NCBI GenBank assembly: GCA_035634255.1
Contig: DASQDI010000063.1
Span: forward strand, 19,173 to 83,172
From: DATLMR01 sp035634255
GTDB lineage: Bacteria; Acidobacteriota; Blastocatellia; UBA7656
Reading direction: 5' to 3'
DNA length: 64,000 nucleotides
Shown: positions 37,294-45,101 of the stretch, piece by piece
How positions within the stretch are numbered: the stretch's first letter is position 1
Layout: each line of letters opens with the position of its first letter
Position numbers and translations under genes: made by a program
The notes under the pieces: generated by a model
Databases searched by the model: none
Seen by the model: the letters and a program-made list of their open reading frames with translations, nothing else
Told to the model about the DNA's origin: nothing

Positions 37294-38127
37294 CTAAACT
37301 TCAAAGGACCCGCCGCCCATACTTATTACGGGTAGCCCCGCGCCCTTCTTTTCCAATATCCCGACCTGCTCAACAACGTTTTCAGCGATCTGCCGAAACG
37401 CTCTTCCCTGTTCGCTCTCGGGCGCGTTAACAACAATCGGCACCCCGATGTCTCCCCCTTCGCGCACACTCGTCGATAGGGAAACCTGCCCTAATAAATT
37501 CGTTCTGAAGCGCCGGACAAGCTCTTCCCCTCCCCCGGCTCCGAATATGTAGTGCCGCTCGGAGCAATTCGAGCAGACGAAGTAACTCATGTTCTCCACC
37601 ACCCCCAGGATCGGGATGTGAACTTGATCAAACATATTTATCGCCTTGCGCACGTCGGCCATCGACACTTCCTGCGGCGTCGTAACGATGACCGCTCCCT
37701 GCACCGGCACCAACTGGGCAAGACTAAGCTGAGCATCGCCCGTGCCCGGAGGCATGTCAACTACCAGATAATCGAGATCGCCCCACTCAACGTCATAAAG
37801 AAATTGCCTCACCGCACTGTGAAGCATCGGCCCGCGCCAGACTACCGGTTTATCCCCTCGGTTGAGAAACCCGAGAGACATCACTTTAACCGAATAGGCT
37901 TCGTGAGGTATCAGTCTCTGCCCGCGCACAACAGGGTCGGCGTCGATGCCAACCATAATGGGAACATTCGGACCGTAAACATCTGTATCCAGTAATCCTA
38001 CTTTCTTTCCCATCTGTGCCAGGGCGACAGCCAGGTTCACGGCAACAGTCGATTTTCCCACTCCGCCCTTCCCCGAACTGACGGCGATTATATTTTTAAT
38101 TCCAGGAATTGATTGCTTATTGCTCAT
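37294..38127 (-). CDS. mrp: Mrp/ApbC-type P-loop ATPase, Fe-S cluster carrier
   Basis: A 277-residue ATPase of the MinD/Mrp family with deviant Walker A (SSGKGGVGKSTVAVNLA), LLDTDVYGPNVPIMVG, DYLVVDMPPGTGDAQLSLAQ and the bridging cysteines CSNC (FVCSNCSERHYIF) that bind an Fe-S cluster between two subunits. It lacks the N-terminal MIP18/DUF59 domain seen in many Mrp proteins. It follows sufR by 33 nt. Confidence 0.93.
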   Translation of the reverse strand: MSNKQSIPGIKNIIAVSSGKGGVGKSTVAVNLAVALAQMGKKVGLLDTDVYGPNVPIMVGIDADPVVRGQRLIPHEAYSVKVMSLGFLNRGDKPVVWRGPMLHSAVRQFLYDVEWGDLDYLVVDMPPGTGDAQLSLAQLVPVQGAVIVTTPQEVSMADVRKAINMFDQVHIPILGVVENMSYFVCSNCSERHYIFGAGGGEELVRRFRTNLLGQVSLSTSVREGGDIGVPIVVNAPESEQGRAFRQIAENVVEQVGILEKKGAGLPVISMGGGSFEV

Positions 38128-38160
38128 AATAAATTGACCGGAAACTTATAACCTTTTACT

Positions 38161-38808
38161 TTAAGCTTTGGCAGGTGGCAGGATGATGTAGTCACAGCTT
38201 TGAGCCCCTGCTGCAATCCGGCATTCCCGGTGGACCTCGGTGCCTAAAACCTCTCTATAAACTCGAAGTTCTTCACTACACACCTGACTGTATTCAGAGG
38301 CTACTTTAACTATCGGGCAATTCCGCTGCTTTATGAGGTACGAGCCGTCATCCAGACGGCAGGTCGCTATGTCATAGCCGCGTTCATTGATCAGGGAGAC
38401 GAGTTTATCGATCCTGTCACCGAAATCAAGCCCTTCGAGTTCCGGCTTTATCGAATCTATTAAATCGTTAGCCTGTCCGCAAAAAACTTTGGAGACGCCG
38501 CTTTCACCGAAATTGACTTTAACCTGATTAAGGACTTTAAGGGCAAAAGCACTGTAGCCCATCGGAAATAGCATCTCCGCTTTAGCAGTCAGGAAATAAA
38601 TATGCCCCGGCCTGCCGCGGTCGTGCCGCTCGATCTCAAACGCAACGAGCCTGTCCCGGCTTAGTAAATCCAGGTGCCTGCGAACGCTGACCTTGCTGAC
38701 TCCTAAAACAGAAGCGAGGTCTTCAACGCTCATCCTTCCCTTCTTCTTGAGGCATAGAAGGATTTCGCTTCGAGTCTCTTTTAGTATGTTGGAAATTGCT
38801 GCAACCAC
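38161..38808 (-). CDS. sufR: SufR-like Fe-S sensing transcription regulator
   Basis: A 215-residue protein with an N-terminal winged helix (LKKKGRMSVEDLASVLGVSKVSVRRHLDLLSRDRLV) and a C-terminal cysteine set C164-x12-C177, C196 and C205, similar to the cluster-binding cysteines of SufR. SufR with a bound [4Fe-4S] represses Fe-S assembly genes, and releases DNA when the cluster is lost. The start is GTG at 38808 with no ribosome binding site; the promoter position predicts a leaderless mRNA. It leads mrp and erpA and is divergent from the encapsulin operon. The SufR name is by similarity and context. Confidence 0.82.
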   Translation of the reverse strand: MVAAISNILKETRSEILLCLKKKGRMSVEDLASVLGVSKVSVRRHLDLLSRDRLVAFEIERHDRGRPGHIYFLTAKAEMLFPMGYSAFALKVLNQVKVNFGESGVSKVFCGQANDLIDSIKPELEGLDFGDRIDKLVSLINERGYDIATCRLDDGSYLIKQRNCPIVKVASEYSQVCSEELRVYREVLGTEVHRECRIAAGAQSCDYIILPPAKA

Positions 38809-38843
38809 AACTAAATACTAGGAGGTGTCAGACACTTTGTCAA
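38809..38843 (-). promoter_or_regulatory. sufR promoter with operator-like palindrome
   Basis: On the minus strand, a consensus -35 TTGACA (38843-38838) and -10 TAGTAT (38820-38815) are 17 nt apart. The perfect palindrome GTGTC-N-GACAC (38825-38835) lies exactly in this spacer, the right place for an autorepressor. The GTG start is 6 nt after the -10, so transcription should begin at or next to the start codon. Confidence 0.65.
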
Positions 38844-38913
38844 TTTTTTTGTTATTAAATTAAATCTCCTCCCATCTCCCTGGCTTGTGCGGTCAACTAA
38901 TTCCCACTTAGAG

Positions 38914-38942
38914 TTTAAGCCCCCCGGACCTTAAGCTATAAT
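38914..38942 (+). promoter_or_regulatory. putative encapsulin promoter
   Basis: -35 TTTAAG and a perfect -10 TATAAT with a 17-nt spacer. The ATG of the encapsulin gene is only 9 nt after the -10 and no ribosome binding site is present, which predicts a leaderless or nearly leaderless mRNA. The -35 is weak. Confidence 0.5.
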
Positions 38943-38951
38943 CACAACCCG

Positions 38952-39779
38952 ATGGGGCAATTCTTGCACACAAGTAATCCGCTGACGGCTGACGAATGGG
39001 CGGCTCTGATGAAAGTGGTCGCAGCTGTCGGCAATTCCACCGTGACCCGCAAATTTATCGAAACGACGGGCCCTCTGGGGGCCGGAGAGCAGACCGTCCC
39101 GACCGAAACCCTGGTCGGAATCACCGAAGGCTATAAGAGCGTCCTGGGAGAGAACGGTCCGAGGGTAAGACCGGGGAAACGGGACAGTGGCATAGTACCG
39201 ATAATCTCTAAAGACTTCGTGATTCACTGGCGCGACCTGGCTGAAGCCAGACTGATGGAGCAGCCCTTATCGCTCGCGAAGGCCGCCGCCGCCGCCTCAA
39301 GCTGCGCTCGTAGTGAAGATAAATTCGTATTCTTTGGACACTCTCCGCTCGGTTACGAAGGGTTAATGACTATCCCCGGACGAAATATCATCGGCGGCCT
39401 GAAATGGGGGGCTCCGGGAGATGCGTTTGAAAACTTTAAGCGAATCACGCAGGTTCTCCTTGAGAAAGGCCACAACGGCCCATTCGCGGCGGTAGTCCAC
39501 CCGCTCATCTATGCCGACATGCATAGAGTTCTAAAGGGGTCCTCTCTTCTTGAGATAACCCATGTTCGAGCCCTTCTGAGCGCAGGCATCTTCAGGTCTT
39601 CCCTATTAGCGCCGAGGAGCGGACTCGTCGTATCAACAGGCAAGCAGAATATGGAACTTGTGATTTCGGTCGATACGAGCGTAGGTTTTCTGGGGTACCG
39701 GAGGATGAATCTTCCTTTCCGTGTTTTTAAAGCGGTCTACCTGAGGATTCTGAGAAGGACTTCCATCTGTACGTTTTAG
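38952..39779 (+). CDS. encapsulin nanocompartment shell protein (family 1)
   Basis: A 275-residue HK97-fold shell protein. Evidence: N-terminal LTADEWAALMKVVAAVGNSTVTRKFIETTGPLGAG, DFVIHWRDLAEARLMEQPL, FFGHSPLGYEGLMTIPG, the long EFNK..VAL-type segment, and the C-terminal FRVFKAVYLRILRRTSICTF end, which matches family 1 encapsulins (ETF.LRI..PEAIC). It self-assembles into an icosahedral shell, normally 60 or 180 copies, around cargo. It is followed by a ferritin-like cargo gene with a targeting tail, so iron storage is the likely job. Confidence 0.93.
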   Translation: MGQFLHTSNPLTADEWAALMKVVAAVGNSTVTRKFIETTGPLGAGEQTVPTETLVGITEGYKSVLGENGPRVRPGKRDSGIVPIISKDFVIHWRDLAEARLMEQPLSLAKAAAAASSCARSEDKFVFFGHSPLGYEGLMTIPGRNIIGGLKWGAPGDAFENFKRITQVLLEKGHNGPFAAVVHPLIYADMHRVLKGSSLLEITHVRALLSAGIFRSSLLAPRSGLVVSTGKQNMELVISVDTSVGFLGYRRMNLPFRVFKAVYLRILRRTSICTF

Positions 39780-39812
39780 CTGATCCAAGTTAATAATTAA
39801 GGAGAGCGGTTA

Positions 39813-40157
39813 ATGGACGACAAAATAAGTGACCTGATGTTACTTCGCGATATCCTGGCGCGCGAGGTAAACACTATAAATAACTACCAGAGCCTTCTGC
39901 CTCAGGCCACCACATCTGAAGTCGCGACATTCATCAGCCATATTCTGGAAGAAGAGAAGGAGCACGTAGCCGAAGCCCTTAATTTAATAAAAGAGATGGA
40001 CCCGAACCAAGCCGCCTTGCTCGCGAGGGATAATCACTGGAAACATGAGACATCCTCCACGGAAACTCCAGGACTTGAAACAAGTTCTCAACCGCCAAGG
40101 GTGGAGCCGCCTCAGGCGTGGACGGTCGGCAGCCTGCGAAATGAGAAAAAGCCTTAG
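39813..40157 (+). CDS. encapsulated ferritin-like protein with cargo-loading peptide
   Basis: A 114-residue helical protein. The metal ligands of encapsulated ferritin are all present with exact spacing: E18-x29-E48-x2-H51, plus Tyr25 seven residues after E18 (EncFtn: E32, E62, H65, with Y39). This protein dimerises to make the ferroxidase site. A disordered linker rich in Ser/Thr/Pro leads to the C-terminal tail WTVGSLRNEKKP, which fits the cargo-loading peptide that binds the shell interior. It starts 33 nt after encapsulin with ribosome binding site GGAGAG. Confidence 0.93.
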   Translation: MDDKISDLMLLRDILAREVNTINNYQSLLPQATTSEVATFISHILEEEKEHVAEALNLIKEMDPNQAALLARDNHWKHETSSTETPGLETSSQPPRVEPPQAWTVGSLRNEKKP

Positions 40158-40184
40158 ATTCTTAACACATAAAGGAAAACGTGA

Positions 40185-40481
40185 ATGGAGAGAGTTACTC
40201 CCGACTTGAGCCAACAGTATTTAAATAAAGTTATAGCTGAGCTTGGCAGGTATGAGCACCCTTTATTCCGGTGGGAGGCGAAGGCTGTTGATCGAGGAAT
40301 AGAGGTGACCGTCCGCCTGAAGATTCCTGATATTCACGATGATCCCTATAGATTTTACCTCACCCCTCGCGAGCTGAATGACAGAGCCTTCCCCTGGGAT
40401 TTCCAGAGACAGCTCTACAACTATCTTCACGATTACCTTGTAGAAATGTTTACGAGGAGCCCCCAGATATACGAAAGCTGA
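40185..40481 (+). CDS. unknown protein in encapsulin operon
   Basis: A 98-residue soluble protein that I do not recognise. It begins 27 nt after the EncFtn stop, so it is likely the third gene of the encapsulin operon (AAAGGA about 8 nt upstream). Predicted N-terminal helices, a beta stretch (GIEVTVRLKIPD), then helical WDFQRQLYNYLHDYLVEMF. The C-terminus (RSPQIYES) is not a loading peptide of the known type. It could be a modulator or simply a cotranscribed gene. Confidence 0.6.
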   Translation: MERVTPDLSQQYLNKVIAELGRYEHPLFRWEAKAVDRGIEVTVRLKIPDIHDDPYRFYLTPRELNDRAFPWDFQRQLYNYLHDYLVEMFTRSPQIYES

Positions 40482-40507
40482 GCCTTCCCTTTTCAATCGA
40501 ACTAGAT

Positions 40508-41389
40508 TCAGGCACGAGGATGAAATTTCTTGTATATCTCACGCAATCTCTCATTCGTGACGTGTGTGTAAATCTGGGTGGTGGTTATATCGCTATGCCC
40601 GAGCATCATCTGGACGGACCTGAGATCGGCCCCGTTCTCGATCAAATGAGTGGCAAAGCTATGCCTCAGGAGGTGCGGGGTTATATGCCCGATGCGCGCC
40701 TTCTCACCATAAGCTACTATGGTCTTCCAGAAGGCTTGTCTGGTTATCGCCTGGCCTCTTGAGCCGAGAAAAAGTAGGTTACTGGTCTTCGTCTTCAGCA
40801 AGCGATGTCGCACTCCCAGATACTTTCTCACCCAGCCCACCGCGCTCTGTCCCATCGGAACGGTCCGCTCCTTACTCCCCTTCCCGAGGGTTATCAGGTA
40901 TCCGAGGTCAAGGTTCAAGTCAGACACTTTCAGTGAGACCAGTTCGGAGACTCTTAGGCCCGTCGCATACAATAGTTCAAGCATCGCTTTATCGCGCAAT
41001 CCGGCATCGGTCGAAACGTCAGGGCTATCTAGAAGCCGCTCGACCTCGTCGGTCATCAGGAATTTAGGCAGAGACTGCCAGGATTTCGGGGTGTCGATAT
41101 TGACGCTCGGGTCGCGCTTTAAGTGCCCGTCGAGGAGGAGAAATTTGTAGAGGCTTCGCACAGTCACGAGCGTCCGGCCTATGCTCTTCGGCTCAAGGCC
41201 CGACCTGGACAGATGCTGGATGAAGGCTGTGATGTCACCCCGCTCAATCGTGAGCAGATCCTTTCCAATCGTCTCGGCAAACGTCCTCAGTTTTTCAAGA
41301 TCGGCGGTGTAAGCGATCAGGGTGTTTTGCGACAGCCCCTTCTCCACGCGAAGGTAACTCAGAAAGCTAGCTTCTATGTTATGAGCCAA
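40508..41389 (-). CDS. xerD: tyrosine recombinase XerD
   Basis: A 293-residue site-specific recombinase that resolves chromosome dimers at dif. Catalytic residues are visible: Arg in ATGLRVSELVSL, Lys in TLGKGSKERTVPM, His-x-x-Arg in HLLRHSFATHL, His/Trp position in LGHSDITTTQIYTHV, and the nucleophile Tyr. Length and sequence are those of XerC/XerD; I favour XerD by overall fit. TTG start at 41389 with GAGGAGGT about 10 nt upstream. Confidence 0.9.
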   Translation of the reverse strand: MAHNIEASFLSYLRVEKGLSQNTLIAYTADLEKLRTFAETIGKDLLTIERGDITAFIQHLSRSGLEPKSIGRTLVTVRSLYKFLLLDGHLKRDPSVNIDTPKSWQSLPKFLMTDEVERLLDSPDVSTDAGLRDKAMLELLYATGLRVSELVSLKVSDLNLDLGYLITLGKGSKERTVPMGQSAVGWVRKYLGVRHRLLKTKTSNLLFLGSRGQAITRQAFWKTIVAYGEKARIGHITPHLLRHSFATHLIENGADLRSVQMMLGHSDITTTQIYTHVTNERLREIYKKFHPRA

Positions 41390-41554
41390 TTTCTTTACAC
41401 CTCCTCAGGTTGACTATGCCCCATTCACTTTGACATATTCTATACGAATCAACTCAAAAAAGAACGTTCTTAACTCGATTGGATCAAGGCGGCTCTCAAG
41501 AGTTGAGCGGACCGACGCCCGATAAATAATAGTTTGCGATTTAGAGGCCGATGA

Positions 41555-42595
41555 ATGAAATTATCCAGGATTGCCGAAGAACTTTCAGGGATACTTGAGG
41601 GAGACGGGGATATTGATATCTTAGGGGTTTCAACACTTGAGGCTGCTAATAACGGCGATATAAGTTTTCTGACTAATTCCAAATACATGTCCGCGGCCAA
41701 AAAGACCGCGGCATCGGCCCTTATCGTGGGCGAGGATTGCCCGCCCCTCGGGCTACCGTTCGTGAGGCACCGAAATCCGTACCTGGCCTTCGCAAAAACT
41801 GTTGAGATTTTTCATAAGCCTGCCGCGAGAAAGCCGGGCCTTCACCCCACCGCTGTCATCGCGGACAGTGCCGTTCTGGGCAAAAATGTCTCCGTCGGAG
41901 CCTACTGCATAATCGGAGAGGATGTCCGTATCGAGGATGACGTGGAGATAAGGGAGAGATGTACCGTCCACCATCACGTGAAGATCGGGTCAGGCAGCCT
42001 ACTGCACTCCGGAGTAATAATCAGGGAAGGGGTCGTGATCGGCGAGCGCTGCGTTTTTCAGAATAATGCCGTGATCGGGTCCGACGGGTTCGGATACGCC
42101 AGGCAGGAAGACGGGGGATGGTATAAAATTTACCAGGCGGGAAACGTGATCATTGAAGATGATGTAGAAGTCGGAGCAGGCTCGACCATCGACCGGGCGA
42201 CTCTCGGCTCGACGGTAATCTCTCGGGGCACCAAGATAGATAACCTCGTTCAGGTAGGGCACGGGTCGGTTGTCGGCTCGAACACCCTGCTTTGCGCGCA
42301 GGTCGGGCTTGCCGGTTCATCCCGAGTCGGAAATGGCGTCATCCTCGCGGGACAGGTGGGAGTCGCGGGCCACCTCACAATCGGAGACGGGGTGATCGCG
42401 ACGGCTCAGACGGGAATCGCCAACTCGGTTGAACCTAATAAATTAATTTCGGGGAGCCCATCTTATGACCATAAGACCTGGCTCAAATCGTCCCTGATTA
42501 ACGCCAAGTTACCGCAAATGTATAAATCCTTAAAGGAATTAGAAAAGCAGGTAGATGCTATAAACAAAACCTTAAATGTACTACCTGAAAAGTAA
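41555..42595 (+). CDS. lpxD: UDP-3-O-(3-hydroxyacyl)glucosamine N-acyltransferase
   Basis: A 346-residue LpxD, the third step of lipid A synthesis. N-terminal uridine-binding domain (about 1-100, DGDIDILGVSTLEAANNGDISFLTN), then a left-handed parallel beta-helix of hexapeptide repeats. The catalytic His is in VHHHVKIGSG or nearby VQVGHGSVVG, and the NNAVIGSDGFGYA block is typical. C-terminal helix (MYKSLKELEKQVDAI). Shows that the organism makes lipopolysaccharide. It is divergent from xerD; no other lpx genes are here. Confidence 0.93.
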   Translation: MKLSRIAEELSGILEGDGDIDILGVSTLEAANNGDISFLTNSKYMSAAKKTAASALIVGEDCPPLGLPFVRHRNPYLAFAKTVEIFHKPAARKPGLHPTAVIADSAVLGKNVSVGAYCIIGEDVRIEDDVEIRERCTVHHHVKIGSGSLLHSGVIIREGVVIGERCVFQNNAVIGSDGFGYARQEDGGWYKIYQAGNVIIEDDVEVGAGSTIDRATLGSTVISRGTKIDNLVQVGHGSVVGSNTLLCAQVGLAGSSRVGNGVILAGQVGVAGHLTIGDGVIATAQTGIANSVEPNKLISGSPSYDHKTWLKSSLINAKLPQMYKSLKELEKQVDAINKTLNVLPEK

Positions 42596-42637
42596 TACAT
42601 GAGCACTAATAAATGAAAGTGAGTATAAGAAAGAGCC

Positions 42638-43180
42638 ATGGTTAAGATCGAAGATCAGTCTTCTGAAAAGCTCAGGAATTTGAATGAAAACGTACAGAGC
42701 GTGTTAAGCGTCATTCCGGCCGAGCACACAAGGGGCTTATATAAAATAGTATTCGTCGATTTGATAACGGAGCCAAGGATATCGGCGAGCCAGAGGGCCA
42801 ACCTCCCTGCCCTCTACCACCCTCGGATGGGCGGGCAATCTGCATGGGCGGAAGTCGCCACGACCGTCCTATCACCGAAGAAAAAGTTTCCGCAAAATCT
42901 GCTTACGAAGATGGCTTTAAAATCAAACCTGGCTCAGGTGATACTCTCTCTGGTCGCTCAGCATTACCACCTGACTCTATCGAAGGGGATCAAGAAGAAC
43001 CAGATAGAGCTAGCCTGCCGGTCTTACGTCGAGAAGTATTTTGAAAAGTGGAGGGAGAATCAAGGAGGGTTGAGGGTTAAGCTGATGAAACCCTTCAAAC
43101 CCTACCTTGATAAACTGGCGAAGAAACTCGCGAAGAGGTACCGCGAAGAGATGGAGAGAAAGAGATTGCAGGCGAAGTGA
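42638..43180 (+). CDS. hypothetical basic protein between lpxD and parB
   Basis: A 180-residue protein I cannot assign. No membrane segment. The N-terminal half is alpha-beta (RGLYKIVFVDLITEPRI), with a motif NLPALYHPRMGGQSAWAEV; the C-terminal half is helical and very basic (KKLAKRYREEMERKRLQAK), so it could bind nucleic acid. It is 42 nt downstream of lpxD and its stop is 3 nt from the convergent parB stop. Probably a real gene by codon use. Confidence 0.6.
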   Translation: MVKIEDQSSEKLRNLNENVQSVLSVIPAEHTRGLYKIVFVDLITEPRISASQRANLPALYHPRMGGQSAWAEVATTVLSPKKKFPQNLLTKMALKSNLAQVILSLVAQHYHLTLSKGIKKNQIELACRSYVEKYFEKWRENQGGLRVKLMKPFKPYLDKLAKKLAKRYREEMERKRLQAK

Positions 43181-43183
43181 TCA

Positions 43184-44008
43184 TCACTTCGCCTCTGACA
43201 GGTGCCCCATGGCCTCGGCCATCGCGCTCTCGATCTCTTCTCTCGACACCTGAGACTTGCGAAACCTGATAGTAATCGAAAAGGACTGCCCTTTCCCATT
43301 GTATTTAAAAACGTAGCTCTGCGCCCTCTTGCTCTTGCCCTGCCGGACCTTCCGGGCCTGGTCGCGAGTCAGGCCCGACTCCCGAACCTTCTCGACAAAG
43401 CCCCGCATCTCATCGACCGAAGGTTGCCTAACTATCTGCAATAACATAGACTTAGAGAGAATGTCGGCGCGCCGACAGAGGTCCCTGACATCGGGCGGGA
43501 TAGCGGCGATGGAGAGAGCTTCGGTGATGGAGGTCCGTGATTTCCCTATTTTTCTGGCGATCTCTTCGTGTTTATACCCGAACCGCTCGGCGAGCGCCTG
43601 TAGTCCGTCGGCTTCCTCAAAGGGGTTCAGGTCTTTTCTTTGAAGGTTTTCTATCAACGAGATTTCCGCCACGGCTCTGTCATCGACATCCATCTCGATG
43701 CACGGCAGCTCCGTCAGACCAGCCTCAAGGCTCGCCCGATAGCGGCGCTCTCCGCTGATGATCATGAAACGGCCCCCGACGTCACTCGGGCGGACGAGGA
43801 GAGGCTCCAGGACTCCCTTGTCTTTGACGGAGGCGATGAGGTCAGTGAGGTCTCCGATCTCAACCCGAGGCTGGTTGGGATTCGGAGCCAGCTTATCAAT
43901 CGGAATCATCCGCCCGACCGGGGCCCCCGCGCTCCGGCTCGTCAGGCTTTCGACGTAATGGGCATCGTGGCGCAGCTTAAAATTGCTTGGCAATCCTCTT
44001 TTAGACAC
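43184..44008 (-). CDS. parB: chromosome partition protein ParB
   Basis: A 274-residue ParB/Noc family CTPase and centromere-binding protein. Blocks: NPNQPR (about 43), VLEPLLVRP, the GERRYRAS CTP-binding box (about 86-93), ENLQRKDLNPFEEA (119-132), and a helix-turn-helix (HEEIARKIGKSRTSITEALSIAAIPPDV, about 147-174). The HTH differs from the usual ParB sequence (KSRSxVxNxLRLLxLP), so its site may differ from canonical parS. GTG start overlapping the parA stop by 8 nt, with GGAGG upstream. A parS-like palindrome lies within its codons 178-183. Confidence 0.9.
   Translation of the reverse strand: MSKRGLPSNFKLRHDAHYVESLTSRSAGAPVGRMIPIDKLAPNPNQPRVEIGDLTDLIASVKDKGVLEPLLVRPSDVGGRFMIISGERRYRASLEAGLTELPCIEMDVDDRAVAEISLIENLQRKDLNPFEEADGLQALAERFGYKHEEIARKIGKSRTSITEALSIAAIPPDVRDLCRRADILSKSMLLQIVRQPSVDEMRGFVEKVRESGLTRDQARKVRQGKSKRAQSYVFKYNGKGQSFSITIRFRKSQVSREEIESAMAEAMGHLSEAK
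43462..43477. promoter_or_regulatory. parS-like perfect palindrome, copy 2 (inside parB)
   Basis: TGTCGGCGCGCCGACA, identical to 35586-35601, encodes CRRAD plus the first base of Ile in ParB. A parS within or beside parAB is a common arrangement. Confidence 0.6.
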
Positions 44009-44756
44009 GGCGTATTACCTCCTCGCACAGGCTCGAATATTCGCTTGCCCCCGAGGAATTCGGGGCAAACGTAAAGATCGTCTCCTTGTAAGCGGGGCTC
44101 TCTTCCAATCGGACTGATTTACTGATTACGGTATCAAAGACCTTGTCCCCAAATACCTGCTTAATCTGCTCGTATATGTCTTTTGCCAGAGTCGTCCTCT
44201 TATCATGAAGCGTGATGACGACGCCCAATACCTGCAAATTGGGATTCGGCCGCGCTTTTACTTTCTCGACGGTCTCCAGCAAGTCGTCGGTCCCTTCGAG
44301 CGCGAAATAGGATGGTTGAATGGGGATGATAAGATAATTCGAAGCGACCAGGGCGTTGACGGTTATCAACCCCAGAGTGGGGGGAGTGTCTATCAGAATA
44401 TAATCATAGTTCCTTGCGATGCCTTCGATCCGGTCCTTCAACCGGAACGGCGCGTCGAATTCGCCTATCAGTTTGCTTTCGAATTTCGCGAGGCTGATCC
44501 GCGACGGCAGTATATCGAGTCCGGGCACCCTCGTCGGCTTCAGCACCTCTTCGTGGGGGATGTCGGGTTCGGTCAGCAGTTCATAAATCGAGTGGGTTAT
44601 CGTCGTCGGATCGAGAAAGCTCAAAGAGCTGTTGCCCTGGGGGTCGAGGTCTATCAGAAGCACCCGTTTATTGCCGATGGCAAGTCCGGCGGATAGGTTG
44701 ATTGCCGTAGTCGTCTTCCCTACCCCGCCTTTTTGGTTAGCTATAGCAATTATCAT
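44001..44756 (-). CDS. parA: chromosome partition ATPase ParA (Soj)
   Basis: A 251-residue Walker-type ATPase: IAIANQKGGVGKTTTAINLSAGLA (deviant Walker A), LLIDLDPQGN, YDYILIDTPPTLGLITVNAL, and IPIQPSYFALEGTDDLLETVEKV. It forms the DNA-bound gradient that moves ParB-parS. The short N-terminus fits chromosomal Soj rather than plasmid ParA with an extra HTH. It is followed by parB with an 8-nt overlap. GGAGG lies 13 nt before the ATG, rather far. Confidence 0.93.
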   Translation of the reverse strand: MIIAIANQKGGVGKTTTAINLSAGLAIGNKRVLLIDLDPQGNSSLSFLDPTTITHSIYELLTEPDIPHEEVLKPTRVPGLDILPSRISLAKFESKLIGEFDAPFRLKDRIEGIARNYDYILIDTPPTLGLITVNALVASNYLIIPIQPSYFALEGTDDLLETVEKVKARPNPNLQVLGVVITLHDKRTTLAKDIYEQIKQVFGDKVFDTVISKSVRLEESPAYKETIFTFAPNSSGASEYSSLCEEVIRRV

Positions 44757-44962
44757 ACGCCCGGATTTTCCTCCAACCTAAAGCTTTTGCATCCTAATCC
44801 GAAGCAATGGAAGTGTCAAGCTAGTTTAAATTTAAGCCCTTTACGCGCCGTCGCTTCTCGTCATATCCATGAGAAATTGAGCCATTTTCACCTTATTTTT
44901 AAATCTTTGTTCATTTACCGTCAGGTATGTGGACTTGAAATTTTGAATATGGTTTAATGATT

Positions 44963-44988
44963 GAACTGTCGAATGCATTCGACAGTTC
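44963..44988. promoter_or_regulatory. 26-bp perfect palindrome between parA and DUF151 gene
   Basis: Arm GAACTGTCGAATG followed directly by its reverse complement, centre at 44975/44976, with two more pairs beyond a mismatch at each side. No T-run follows, so it is unlikely to be a terminator. It lies in the 345-nt divergent gap holding the parA and DUF151 promoters and may bind a dimeric regulator. The rest of the gap shows nothing I can name. Confidence 0.6.
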
Positions 44989-45101
44989 GATCTCAACAAG
45001 ACGGAAAGTCCCTGTGGACGCGAGGCGTTTTCCGGCGGCCAAAATGAAAAGGACCCGCCGCTCTAATCAGCCTCGCCTGCTCGAACAATAAGGAGATTGA
45101 C

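Noticed and set aside
41460..41471. AAGAACGTTCTT palindrome before lpxD
   Set aside because: 12-bp palindromes are expected by chance about 16 times in 64 kb, and nothing else supports a regulator site.
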